NCBI GenBank assembly: GCA_050730835.1
Contig: JBOHNS010000007.1
Coordinates: forward strand, 1-28,287
Direction: 5' to 3'
Length of the DNA: 28,287 nt
Source of the DNA: JBOHNS01 sp050730835
Lineage (GTDB): Bacteria; Patescibacteriota; Saccharimonadia; Saccharimonadales; UBA4665
This document shows positions 6,193 through 13,483 of this stretch, one piece after another; position 1 is the first letter of the stretch; the number at the start of each line of letters is the position of its first letter. The translations under genes and the position numbers were made by a program. The notes beneath the pieces are model-generated. The model searched no databases. It saw only the letters and a list, made by a program, of their open reading frames with translations, and was not told the origin of the DNA.

Positions 6193-7746
6193 ATGACCCT
6201 TCATTCTAGGCCTAAACAAATGTTGGCCGACAATTGGCCGCTGCCAAAATTATTGGCCGGTGAAGAGTTGGTTGGTGTGCAAGATTTGGGCGAAGTCGAG
6301 CCGGCTCGACTGCCATCTAGCTTAAGAGAAGTACAACGGTTGGCGAGCGCTAGAAACCGTAGTGAAGTTGGTGATTTTGGTCCGGTGATGGCCTCTTTGG
6401 GCTTAGATAGCGCTAGCCAGAATAACGCCGAGCAACATCGCTACGAGGCACTATTTGGGCGCGATTCGCTGCGGGTGGCGCTTGATTTGGTGGATCGCTA
6501 TCCCAAGTTGGCGCGAACCACGCTTACCACTTTGGCTGAGTTGCAAGGTATGACGACCGACAGCATGCGCGAAGAAGAGCCGGGTCGGATAGTTCATGAA
6601 GCCCGCGATCCCAAAAAAGATCCCATCGCCCGTCAGTTGACCAAAGATCGCGGCTGGGCCTGGCCGTACTATGGTTCGGTTGATGCTACGCCGGAATTTA
6701 TCCGGACTCTGGCTGCTTACTGCTCGCACAACGATCGAGGTATGGAGTTTTTGAGTCAAAGTTACACTGGCCGTGATGGCCGGCAGCACAACATGGCCGA
6801 AGCCCTGCAGGCGGCTGGTCAATGGATTGTCCGGCGGCTTTCGGCTAATGCCGAGGGCTTGCTGGAGTTCAAACGAGCCAACCCCGGCGGCCTGGAAAAC
6901 CAGGCCTGGAAAGATTCGCCAGACGCTTATTGTCATGCCGATGGCCAACTAGCAAACCACGATTACGGCATTGCCTCGATAGAAGTCCAGCGCGTGGCCT
7001 ACGACGCGCTGCTTGACGCGGCCGATTTGCAAGATAAACACGCTGGTAGTGCCACCATTACCAGTCGCCAGTTACGAACTTGTGCGAAAAATTTGCGCGG
7101 CACCATCATGGACTCGTTTTGGACAGACGACCAAGGCGGCTATTTTGTGCTCGGTACCGATCGCGACTCGGCTGGCCGTTTGCGCCAGCTTAAAATCAAA
7201 ACCTCCAACATGGGCCATTTATTGCACTCAAGGCTACTGGACGGCGACGATCCAATGATTGTCCACCGCCGCGAAGCCGTCATAAAGCAATTATTTTCGG
7301 CTGAAATGCTTGGTCTTAATGGCATTCGAACGCTGGCCAGCGACGAAATTCGCTATGGCCCGGGCGCTTATCATAATGGCAGCGTTTGGATTTGGGACAA
7401 TTATGTAATTTCCCAGGGTTTATCGCAACTGGGTTATCATAATTTGGCGCGTTGCATCAACAACAAACTGCTCAATGACATTGCCAGCACGCGGCGCTTT
7501 CCGGAATATTTGCGCGGTGATAACGACCGGCAGCGTCGGCTAAATCAATGCACGGTTGACGTTTACGATCATAGGAATAATTTTTTAAATCACTTAGAGC
7601 AGCCACCGCAAGACATTCAAGCTTGGAGCGTGGCGGCCATCCTGTCGCTTAAGTTGCGCCGGGCTGGGGGTCAACACCAGACGGTCAACCATCAAAAATT
7701 GGTGCTGGAACGCAGCTTGCTTGGCGACGACCTGCTTAAAGTTTAG
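6193..7746 (+). CDS. Amylo-alpha-1,6-glucosidase-like protein (six-hairpin glycosidase fold)
   Basis: This 517-aa protein has the markers of the (alpha/alpha)6 glycosidases related to glycogen-debranching enzymes: 'YEALFGRDSLRVALDL' near residue 88, EEPGRIVHEAR near 130, 'WPYYGSVDATPEFI' near 160, 'NQAWKDSPDAYCHADG' near 240 and 'GPGAYHNGSVWIWDNY' near 390. Acidic residues in the last three segments are the likely catalytic acids. It would hydrolyse alpha-linked glucose or a related sugar. No signal peptide is seen, so it probably acts in the cytoplasm. It converges with a GT4 gene, and their stop codons overlap by 4 nt, suggesting a linked role in building and trimming a storage or surface glycan. 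Substrate is not determined. Confidence 0.8.
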   Translation: MTLHSRPKQMLADNWPLPKLLAGEELVGVQDLGEVEPARLPSSLREVQRLASARNRSEVGDFGPVMASLGLDSASQNNAEQHRYEALFGRDSLRVALDLVDRYPKLARTTLTTLAELQGMTTDSMREEEPGRIVHEARDPKKDPIARQLTKDRGWAWPYYGSVDATPEFIRTLAAYCSHNDRGMEFLSQSYTGRDGRQHNMAEALQAAGQWIVRRLSANAEGLLEFKRANPGGLENQAWKDSPDAYCHADGQLANHDYGIASIEVQRVAYDALLDAADLQDKHAGSATITSRQLRTCAKNLRGTIMDSFWTDDQGGYFVLGTDRDSAGRLRQLKIKTSNMGHLLHSRLLDGDDPMIVHRREAVIKQLFSAEMLGLNGIRTLASDEIRYGPGAYHNGSVWIWDNYVISQGLSQLGYHNLARCINNKLLNDIASTRRFPEYLRGDNDRQRRLNQCTVDVYDHRNNFLNHLEQPPQDIQAWSVAAILSLKLRRAGGQHQTVNHQKLVLERSLLGDDLLKV

Positions 7747-8924
7747 CCGAGACTGGTGTGGCTGCGGATGACGGTTCGATACCGGTCGAGGTATTTTTCT
7801 GCCATGCTGGTTGCTGAGAATTTTTGTTCAACCGATCTTCGGCAAGCGGCCGGATCAATATCGCCAATCCGTTTTAGGTAATGCTGGAGCTCGCGGTTAC
7901 TATGCGCCAAAAAACCATTGACACCGTGTTCGATTATTTCCGGCAAAGCACCGCGCGCCGTAGCAATGACTGGTGTGCCGCAGGCCAGAGCCTCTATCGG
8001 TGCCATGCCAAAAGGCTCTTCCCATTGCACCGGAAATAGCAGTGCTCGAGCCTGGTTGATAAAATTTATTTTGGACGTGCCGCTGACATTGCCGACGTAT
8101 TCGATTTGATGGTCGAGCTCAGGGAAAATATGATCGCTGAAATATTGAAAATCAATCAAACTGCGATACGAGCTTTGCGGATTGGCCAGCTCCAGCATGA
8201 CTTGCTTGGGCCGGGTCATATCGCCGACGATGCCAGCCATTTTGAGCTGGTAGCCGCCGCTGCGGCAGGCTTTAATCGCCTGCCGCTGGCCTTTGTCGGG
8301 GTGAAATCTGGCGAGGGTAATAAAGTAATCGGATTTGCTGGCTCTAAATTTATACTTGCTGGGCTCGATACCGTTATGAACCGGCTCCAGCAGGCGGCGG
8401 CGAAAGCTTGGCGGCACGTAATTGCGGGCGGCGTGGGATATGTTCAAAAATTGCACGCGGTTTAATTTTGCGAATTGCTGCCACATTGGCGCATTATCGG
8501 GAATACCCAAGTTTAAGCGGTCGGGCGTCGTGAAAGGCGGTCCGTGCAGTGTGTGCAGGATTGGCGGCAAAGATTCATCGGCGTAAGCCAGTATGGCCGG
8601 CCCAATGTAGGGGTTGTGATCATGGATAATATCAAACTTACCGTCGCGGCTAATTTGCTTAAGCGCGGCTAGCTGGTGCGATATTAATATCGGCAAAGCG
8701 TCGTAATATGGCCGATGAATGGTGCTGTATTGGGCGGTTTTGTACAGCCAGTGCCGTTTACTGGAGCGGATGGTCGTAGTGCCAATTGTGAAAAGCTCAA
8801 CCTCAACACCTAATCGCCTCAAGGCTGGCACCAAGGCCGCCAAAACATTCTCTATCCCACCATAACTGTCCGGTGGAATTGGCAGCCAGGGCGGCGCAAT
8901 CATGGCCACGCGTAAACTTTTCAT
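7743..8924 (-). CDS. Glycosyltransferase family 4 (GT-B fold)
   Basis: The N-terminal Rossmann domain opens 'MKSLRVAMIAPPWLPIPP' followed by DSYGGIENVLAAL, the usual GT4 acceptor-domain start. The C-terminal domain has 'ITLARFHPDKGQ' and the E-x7-E nucleotide-sugar motif in 'EPFGMAPIEALACGTPVIA' (about residue 325), with 'GVNGFLA' after it. The product is about 393 aa, normal for the family. The frame opens at TTG 8954, but the ATG at 8924 is the family-like start and follows a GGGTGA. A TATAAT with extended -10 TGT lies at 8970-8975. The gene converges on the glucosidase and overlaps its stop by 4 nt. The sugar transferred is unknown. Confidence 0.88.
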   Translation of the reverse strand: MKSLRVAMIAPPWLPIPPDSYGGIENVLAALVPALRRLGVEVELFTIGTTTIRSSKRHWLYKTAQYSTIHRPYYDALPILISHQLAALKQISRDGKFDIIHDHNPYIGPAILAYADESLPPILHTLHGPPFTTPDRLNLGIPDNAPMWQQFAKLNRVQFLNISHAARNYVPPSFRRRLLEPVHNGIEPSKYKFRASKSDYFITLARFHPDKGQRQAIKACRSGGYQLKMAGIVGDMTRPKQVMLELANPQSSYRSLIDFQYFSDHIFPELDHQIEYVGNVSGTSKINFINQARALLFPVQWEEPFGMAPIEALACGTPVIATARGALPEIIEHGVNGFLAHSNRELQHYLKRIGDIDPAACRRSVEQKFSATSMAEKYLDRYRTVIRSHTSLG

Positions 8925-8969
8925 AGCTTCACCCAAAGTTTTCTCACAGTTCAAATAGTCAGCGCGTTT

Positions 8970-8975
8970 ATTATA
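8970..8975 (-). promoter_or_regulatory. Extended -10 element for the GT4 gene
   Basis: On the minus strand, TGT-TATAAT is a perfect -10 hexamer with the extended TGn motif. No good -35 box is visible. A transcript would begin around 8963 and have a leader of roughly 40 nt to the ATG at 8924, unlike the leaderless genes elsewhere in the window. Confidence 0.5.
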
Positions 8976-8997
8976 ACATAGTCCGAGATTACAGATT

Positions 8998-9084
8998 TTA
9001 GCGGTTGACTTTGGTTTTGACGGCGGCTGCCATGCGCCGGTCTTCTTCGCGTTTTTTGATAGTTTGTCTTTTGTATGGCGCCTT
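8998..9084 (-). pseudogene. Second SmpB-like C-terminal tail (remnant)
   Basis: On the minus strand, in a different frame from smpB and downstream of it, 9084-8998 encodes 'APYKRQTIKKREEDRRMAAA' then VKTKVNR and a stop. This parallels the SmpB tail 'YDKRQTLKKLDESRDINRAM' of the gene just upstream and fits the general SmpB tail pattern YDKRETIKKRD..R. There is no start codon or N-terminal domain. It looks like a leftover of a duplicated or rearranged smpB 3' end, separated from the intact gene by the inverted repeat at 9093-9143. Confidence 0.5.
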
Positions 9085-9092
9085 CAGCGCAT

Positions 9093-9143
9093 ATAATCAA
9101 AGCGGCGTGCTCGGAATAAATTCCTGCGCGCGGCTTTGATTAT
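9093..9143. repeat. 51-bp nested inverted repeat behind smpB
   Basis: The outer arms ATAATCAAAGC and GCTTTGATTAT pair over 11 bp, inner GCGTGC/GCGCGC pairs with one wobble, and the centre is GGAAT-AA-ATTCC. Nearly the whole 51 nt is paired. No T-run follows on either strand, so it is a poor terminator. It separates smpB from the second SmpB-like tail and may be a miniature inverted-repeat element. Confidence 0.7.
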
Positions 9144-9166
9144 CGTAGCTTAAATCCGACAAACCC

Positions 9167-9628
9167 CTAGCGGGATTTCATCGCGCGATTGATATCACGC
9201 GATTCGTCAAGCTTTTTCAAAGTCTGCCGTTTGTCGTATTTCTTTTTGCCGCGAGCGGTGGCGATTTTTAGTTTGATATAGCGACTGGAAGTTAATATTT
9301 CTAGCGGCACGATAGTGTTGCCCTGCTGTTTTGATTCCAACAGCTTTTTGATTTCGCGGCGTTTGGCTAATAATTTCCGGGCCCGGGTTTTGTCTGATTC
9401 TTCGATCGGCATGCCGCTGGTGCCGCTGATCGTGGCATTGATCAAAAATAATTCATCACTAATGATAGTTACGTAAGCGCCGCGCAGCTGGCCGTGCCCC
9501 AGCCGCAAATTTTTGGTTTCCGCGCCGGTCAAGCTAATGCCCACAATTAAACTATCGCCCAGCTCGTAATCGTGCCGCGCGCGCCTATTAGAAATTCGTT
9601 TAGCCTGGTTAGGTTTTTTAGTAGCCAT
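9167..9628 (-). CDS. smpB: SsrA-binding protein SmpB
   Basis: SmpB binds tmRNA and delivers it to stalled ribosomes. The 153-aa length is standard. Family signatures are 'NRRARHDYELGDSLIVGISL' then TGAETKNLR at the N-terminus, 'AYVTIISDELFLINATI' in the OB-fold core, RARKLL.....I.KL in the middle, and the basic tail KKYDKRQTLKK that enters the ribosomal decoding centre. No Shine-Dalgarno sequence precedes the ATG; a weak -10-like CTTAAT lies 6 nt upstream, fitting the leaderless pattern. A second SmpB-like tail in another frame follows downstream. No tmRNA gene is recognised in the window. Confidence 0.95.
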   Translation of the reverse strand: MATKKPNQAKRISNRRARHDYELGDSLIVGISLTGAETKNLRLGHGQLRGAYVTIISDELFLINATISGTSGMPIEESDKTRARKLLAKRREIKKLLESKQQGNTIVPLEILTSSRYIKLKIATARGKKKYDKRQTLKKLDESRDINRAMKSR

Positions 9629-9684
9629 AACACCATTAAGTATGCCTTATTTATGGCCAGATAAAAATATCCCGCTAATGATTG

Positions 9685-10536
9685 TTAATTGTGTCGTGGC
9701 TTAAAGTGTCCGTCTGGCATTAGCCATTGCCCAAGTCCATTTTTTCGTGCGATGTAGGACTCTGCCCTGCGCCGGGCTTTTTTGCGGTTTCCGGAACGGA
9801 CATTTTTATTGTTGTGGTTGACTACCGAAATAGTTGGTTCGAACAATGTGACGTAGCCTGCTTTCTGGCTGCGAATAGCCAAATCTTGAATGTCGTGAGA
9901 GTGAACCTGCTCGTCGAAACCGCCAAGTTGCTGAAACTTGCTTGATTCAATAATTAAATTACATTCGTTGACCCAATAAGTTTTCTGTGAATTTGGAGTT
10001 TTTCCGGGATTTGGCCAATCGGCAAGCCAGCTATTGAAAGTTCGGCGTATCAGGTTTTGGAAATTAGGATTTCTGCCTGGCCTTGATTCCATATAGTTGT
10101 GGATGCGCGCGCTAATGTAAGTATGAAGGCATTGCCTCGGGCCGTAGTTCCACAGAATTTGCTTACCGTCAGAGTTTTTTACTAGAGCACCAGCAAATCC
10201 CACGTTGGGTTGGCTCATAATTTTGCGAATCTTTTCGGGATTGTTGGCGCTTATTAGCTCTACGTCGGCGTCTAGAAAATGTATAAGCGTGTTGGTTTTT
10301 AGCTGGTCCATAATTCGGTTGCGGTTGCCGGCTGAACAAATATTTTGCTCGCCGGCGACGCATGTTACACGCGAGCCAAAGTTCATGGCAATTTGTCTGC
10401 TATTGTCCGTCGAGGCGTTGTCGAGCACGTAAACATGATCGTAGCTTTGAGCCAGAACTTGCGGCAACAAACGCTCTAGCCCACCCGCCATATTGTAATT
10501 CGGGATTGCTGCGACAACGGGTATTTTATTTGCCAT
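9685..10536 (-). CDS. Glycosyltransferase family 2 (GT-A fold)
   Basis: This 283-aa protein begins 'MANKIPVVAAIPNYNMAGGL' with the GT2 nucleotide-binding strand. 'VYVLDNASTDNS' follows near residue 36, then the DXD-type metal site 'HFLDADVELI' near 90 and an 'LGGFDEQVHSHDIQDLAIR' segment near 220, equivalent to the GGFDE...ED.DL block. It has no membrane helix. Its ATG lies 2 nt after the stop of the upstream membrane-anchored glycosidase, so the two form an operon, probably for synthesis and processing of a surface glycan. The donor sugar cannot be read from sequence. Confidence 0.87.
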   Translation of the reverse strand: MANKIPVVAAIPNYNMAGGLERLLPQVLAQSYDHVYVLDNASTDNSRQIAMNFGSRVTCVAGEQNICSAGNRNRIMDQLKTNTLIHFLDADVELISANNPEKIRKIMSQPNVGFAGALVKNSDGKQILWNYGPRQCLHTYISARIHNYMESRPGRNPNFQNLIRRTFNSWLADWPNPGKTPNSQKTYWVNECNLIIESSKFQQLGGFDEQVHSHDIQDLAIRSQKAGYVTLFEPTISVVNHNNKNVRSGNRKKARRRAESYIARKNGLGQWLMPDGHFKPRHN

Positions 10537-10538
10537 AT

Positions 10539-11663
10539 TTAACTTTGCTTAAAAATTTGTTGGGCGGCATTCCAGACGCTTTTGTCGCCTTCGATTTGCC
10601 AACGGTAATACCAATATTCAGCGCCCCAGAAATAAATGGTTTTGATGCCGGTGGCTTTGGCAAAATTAGCGTTTTGCTTTAATTTTTTAGCGTTTAAAGT
10701 TTGGTTTTGGATTTTTAGGCTGGTTTGCAGAATGGTTTGGCCGTGGGGCGGCCAGGGTTCGGCCTGCAACTCATGGATAATCGATGGTTTGCCGGTGAAG
10801 ATTTTTTGCCAGCCGGCGACGCTAGCGTAATACCACGCTGGCAGCGGATAATTAAAGTAGCCGTGGTATAAAGTGTCGTTCCAAACTTTGCGGTAGACGG
10901 ACACGCCGACAATGTCGGGCTGCGGCTGGCCGACAATCAGCGTTGGCGAATTGTTGCTGCGGCTGATAATTATCGGATGGCTAGAATCTAGCTTTTTGAC
11001 TAAATTAAATTCGCTGATTAGCCGGCTGTGGCTGGAATTATGGCAGTCACCGAAATTACCATTGAAATATTCGTTTTCTAGCTGGTAGCTTTGCAGTGCA
11101 GGATTGTTTTTGTAACGATTGATTACCTTTTTCATGAAAGCTTTTAGTTGCGGCTGCCACTGGCTTTCTGGTTTAGCTGTATTGATCCAGCTTGGCGCGT
11201 GGCATTCTGGCCAGCGCGGCTGGCGCAGGCCGATGCTCAAAGTTACTTTAGCGCCCGCGGCATTGGCTTTGGCGAATTCCCAATCGAGCTGGCTGAAATT
11301 ATATTGGCCTTTGGTTGGTTCGATGTCGCTCCAATAGCTAGTCAGCCGAAAATTCCGGACGTGTAAATCATTGATTAAAGCGTCCATAGTTTGCTTGGGA
11401 TTAACGCCTAAATATCTGGCGTAATCTGGAATGAAGCTGACGCCCAGCGTCGTCGGCCGACTGCTTTGGCTATAAATGTACCAGCGCGCCACGCCGTACA
11501 TCGTGCCGATAAATAGCACGATTGCAATTAGCACAATGACGATTAATTTATGCCACCATCGGCCGCGCCAATAAGCCGCCAACGCGCGTCCAGTCCGGGC
11601 CGGCAATCTGCGGATTTTCCCGAGTAATTTTCCGGCCGATTTGGCATTAAATTTATTTACCAT
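10539..11663 (-). CDS. Membrane-anchored glycoside hydrolase (GH5/GH39/GH42-like TIM barrel)
   Basis: A basic N-terminus precedes a transmembrane segment at residues 40-58, so the catalytic domain should face outside. The barrel has 'LGVSFIPDYARYLGVNP', 'FRLTSYWSDIEPTKGQYNF', 'YQLENEYFNGNFGDC' and 'GKPSIIHELQAEPWPP'. Glu198 in the NE motif is the likely acid/base and Glu298 or Glu302 the nucleophile, as in clan GH-A enzymes. Family placement within the clan is uncertain. The -10 hexamer TATACT (11675-11670) ends 6 nt before the ATG, predicting a leaderless mRNA. The start is only 22 bp from the divergent GT2 gene. It is followed after 2 nt by another GT2 gene. Confidence 0.75.
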   Translation of the reverse strand: MVNKFNAKSAGKLLGKIRRLPARTGRALAAYWRGRWWHKLIVIVLIAIVLFIGTMYGVARWYIYSQSSRPTTLGVSFIPDYARYLGVNPKQTMDALINDLHVRNFRLTSYWSDIEPTKGQYNFSQLDWEFAKANAAGAKVTLSIGLRQPRWPECHAPSWINTAKPESQWQPQLKAFMKKVINRYKNNPALQSYQLENEYFNGNFGDCHNSSHSRLISEFNLVKKLDSSHPIIISRSNNSPTLIVGQPQPDIVGVSVYRKVWNDTLYHGYFNYPLPAWYYASVAGWQKIFTGKPSIIHELQAEPWPPHGQTILQTSLKIQNQTLNAKKLKQNANFAKATGIKTIYFWGAEYWYYRWQIEGDKSVWNAAQQIFKQS

Positions 11664-11668
11664 ATAAT
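11641..11668 (+). promoter_or_regulatory. Promoter of the GT2 gene at 11686
   Basis: TTGGCA (11641-11646), a 16-nt spacer and a perfect TATAAT (11663-11668) form a strong promoter. It lies inside the first codons of the divergent minus-strand gene and overlaps its start codon. The transcript would have a leader of about 10 nt with no Shine-Dalgarno sequence. Confidence 0.7.
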
Positions 11669-11669
11669 A

Positions 11670-11675
11670 AGTATA
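11670..11675 (-). promoter_or_regulatory. -10 element of the membrane-anchored glycosidase gene
   Basis: TATACT on the minus strand lies 6 nt before the ATG at 11663; no good -35 is seen. It is only 1 nt from the plus-strand TATAAT at 11663-11668, so the two divergent promoters overlap and should compete for polymerase. Confidence 0.55.
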
Positions 11676-11685
11676 AGTTTAATCT

Positions 11686-12531
11686 ATGAAGCCCAGCTTA
11701 ACTATAGTTATACCAGCCTATAACGAACAAACCCAATTGCCGGGCTGTTTGGCCGCCATCGCGGCGCAAACCGAAATGCCAGATGAAGTCATTGTCGTCG
11801 ATAATAATTCCAGCGATTTGACGGCGGCGATTGCCCGCAAATTTGATTTTGTAACTTTGATTTCCGAGCCGCGGCAGGGTTTGCGCTTTGCGCGCAACAG
11901 CGGCCTGAACGCGGCGCGTGGCCAAATAATCGGGCGGATTGATGCCGACACACGCCTTAGCCCGGATTGGTCGGCGACGGCGCGCCGAGCCATGGCCGGC
12001 GGCGCGGTTGATGCCTTGACCGGGCCATGTTTTTATCATGACATGCCGCTAGCAAATTTAAGTTTAATACTGGACAACGCCCTGCGCCGCAGTCTGTTTT
12101 GGCTGAATCGTTATCCGCTGCTTTATGGCAGCAATATGGTGATCAAGCGTTCGGTCTGGCAGGCTTTGGGCCATGATTTGTGCACGCGCGGCGAATTTTT
12201 CGAAGACCTTGACATGACGATTCACTTGCGGACTAAAAATTATCGCTTGCAATATTGGCCGCGGCTGGTAGCCGGCGTGTCGTCGCGGCGGCTGAATGAT
12301 TCGCCCGCGGCGTTTGCCGCCAATATGCGTTTATACGGCGCGACTTTTCGGGCGCACGGCCAATTTAGCCTGGCTGCGCTGGGCGCTAGGACCGTGTTTC
12401 GGGCGACCTATCGGCCGCTTAAATTTATCCGGCAGATGTATAATGCGCCGGCTAATCAGCGATTTTTGCCAGTTAATTTTGGCGAGCCGCAGGCGCCCGA
12501 ATTGCAGCCGCGGCCATCGTCTAATACTTAG
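11686..12531 (+). CDS. Glycosyltransferase family 2, paralogue 1
   Basis: The GT-A domain is complete: 'LTIVIPAYNEQTQLPGCLAA', 'EVIVVDNNSSDLTAAIA', 'GLRFARNSGLNAARGQIIGR' and the DADTR metal site near residue 88. 'YGSNMVIKRSVW' near 150 and 'FFEDLDMTIHLR' near 172 are the acceptor-side and catalytic-base regions. The 281-aa protein is soluble. It is a close tandem paralogue of the gene at 12588, with the same motif order and length. This suggests duplication and two related sugar transfers. It is read from a strong promoter shared in opposite orientation with the glycosidase operon. Confidence 0.9.
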   Translation: MKPSLTIVIPAYNEQTQLPGCLAAIAAQTEMPDEVIVVDNNSSDLTAAIARKFDFVTLISEPRQGLRFARNSGLNAARGQIIGRIDADTRLSPDWSATARRAMAGGAVDALTGPCFYHDMPLANLSLILDNALRRSLFWLNRYPLLYGSNMVIKRSVWQALGHDLCTRGEFFEDLDMTIHLRTKNYRLQYWPRLVAGVSSRRLNDSPAAFAANMRLYGATFRAHGQFSLAALGARTVFRATYRPLKFIRQMYNAPANQRFLPVNFGEPQAPELQPRPSSNT

Positions 12532-12575
12532 CAAGTTGCCGCTAAACTTTAGCCAGCGTTTGTTTTATAATTGCT

Positions 12576-12581
12576 TATAAG
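12576..12581 (+). promoter_or_regulatory. -10 element before the second GT2 gene
   Basis: TATAAG at 12576-12581 is separated by 6 nt from the ATG at 12588. A perfect TATAAT at 12566-12571 is an alternative that would leave a leader of about 9 nt. A good -35 is not visible. Confidence 0.45.
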
Positions 12582-12587
12582 AGAAGC

Positions 12588-13448
12588 ATGATAAAAAAAA
12601 ATCTGCCCAGCCTAGCCGTCGTGGTGCCGGTCTATAATGAAGCCGCGCATTTGCCGAAATGCCTGGACGGCCTCATCAAACAACTGCAAAATGTCAACGA
12701 AATTATAATAATCGATAATAATTCTAGCGACGAATCATTAACAATTGCCAGAAACTACGCTAAAAAATATCAGCAAATTAGCGTTTTGCTAGAGCCAAAG
12801 CAAGGCCTGGTGCCGGCGCGTAACCGCGGCTTCCGAGCGGCCAAATCGGAAATTATCGCTAGAATTGATGCTGACACGCGAGTTGAACCAGGCTGGGCGC
12901 TAGCGATTCGCGAGTGTTTTGGCGCTAATCCGGACGCCGCGGCGCTAGACGGCCGAGTGACTTATTATGACCTGCCCTGCCAAAAATTAGCAGCCAAAAT
13001 CAGCAGCTTAATAGTTAATAATTCCAACCGAACGGTCAGCGGCTCGGCCAGTTTGTATGGACCAAATATGGCTCTCAGCGCCCGAGTTGCCAGGCAGTTG
13101 CTGCCGATAAGTTGCACTGAGCGTTGGCTAAACGAAGACCTGGATTTGACGATTCATTTGCGCCAAATCGGCGGCGAAATCCGCTATTGCCCAGACATGA
13201 AAGCGGCGATTTCCGGCCGCCGCTTGACTTCCTGGCCAACAAATTTCTGGCGTTATTCGCTGCAATGGCCGCGCACTTATGCCGCCCATGGCCAAACCAA
13301 AGCCGCCCGCGCAGCATATGTTATAAACTTTTTTGGCTGCCTCGGCCAAACCCTGATTTGCCCGATTTTGCGCGCCTACGATCCGAGCCAACAGCGCTTA
13401 TCTTGGCGACAATTTAAGTCCCGCGCTAGTGATCGCGGACTTGTTTGA
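12588..13448 (+). CDS. Glycosyltransferase family 2, paralogue 2
   Basis: This 286-aa protein has the same motif series as its upstream neighbour: 'LAVVVPVYNEAAHLPKCLDG', 'EIIIIDNNSSDESLTIARNY', 'GLVPARNRGFRAAKSEIIAR', DADTR near 95, 'YGPNMALSARVAR' and 'WLNEDLDLTIHLR'. It is a soluble GT-A enzyme using a nucleotide sugar with a divalent metal. The tandem arrangement points to gene duplication with later divergence. A weak hairpin (13418-13440) overlaps its last codons. Confidence 0.9.
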   Translation: MIKKNLPSLAVVVPVYNEAAHLPKCLDGLIKQLQNVNEIIIIDNNSSDESLTIARNYAKKYQQISVLLEPKQGLVPARNRGFRAAKSEIIARIDADTRVEPGWALAIRECFGANPDAAALDGRVTYYDLPCQKLAAKISSLIVNNSNRTVSGSASLYGPNMALSARVARQLLPISCTERWLNEDLDLTIHLRQIGGEIRYCPDMKAAISGRRLTSWPTNFWRYSLQWPRTYAAHGQTKAARAAYVINFFGCLGQTLICPILRAYDPSQQRLSWRQFKSRASDRGLV

Positions 13449-13450
13449 TT
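13418..13450 (+). terminator. Possible weak terminator at the end of the GT2 pair
   Basis: GTC-C-CGCG pairs with CGCG-GAC around an 8-nt loop, with one bulged C. The sequence TTGTTTGATT follows. It overlaps the last coding codons and the T-tract is interrupted, so termination would be partial. Confidence 0.35.
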
Positions 13451-13477
13451 GTAAAATAATACAAAAAGTGTTATTAT
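13449..13477 (+). promoter_or_regulatory. Promoter of the broken alpha/beta hydrolase gene
   Basis: TTGTAA (13449-13454), a 17-nt spacer and TATTAT (13472-13477) precede the ATG at 13484 by 6 nt. The promoter is intact although the gene carries two in-frame stops, and it marks 13484 as the original start. Confidence 0.6.
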
Positions 13478-13483
13478 TATAGT

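Noticed and set aside
6451..6948. 165-aa minus-strand ORF inside the glucosidase gene
   Set aside because: It is antisense to a well-supported glycosidase with conserved motifs and has no Shine-Dalgarno or promoter support.
8106..8465. 119-aa plus-strand ORF inside the GT4 gene
   Set aside because: Antisense shadow of a gene with clear GT4 motifs.
8925..8954. TTG-started extension of the GT4 protein
   Set aside because: The family start is at the Met-Lys-Ser-Leu segment encoded from 8924; the upstream ten codons are not family-like.
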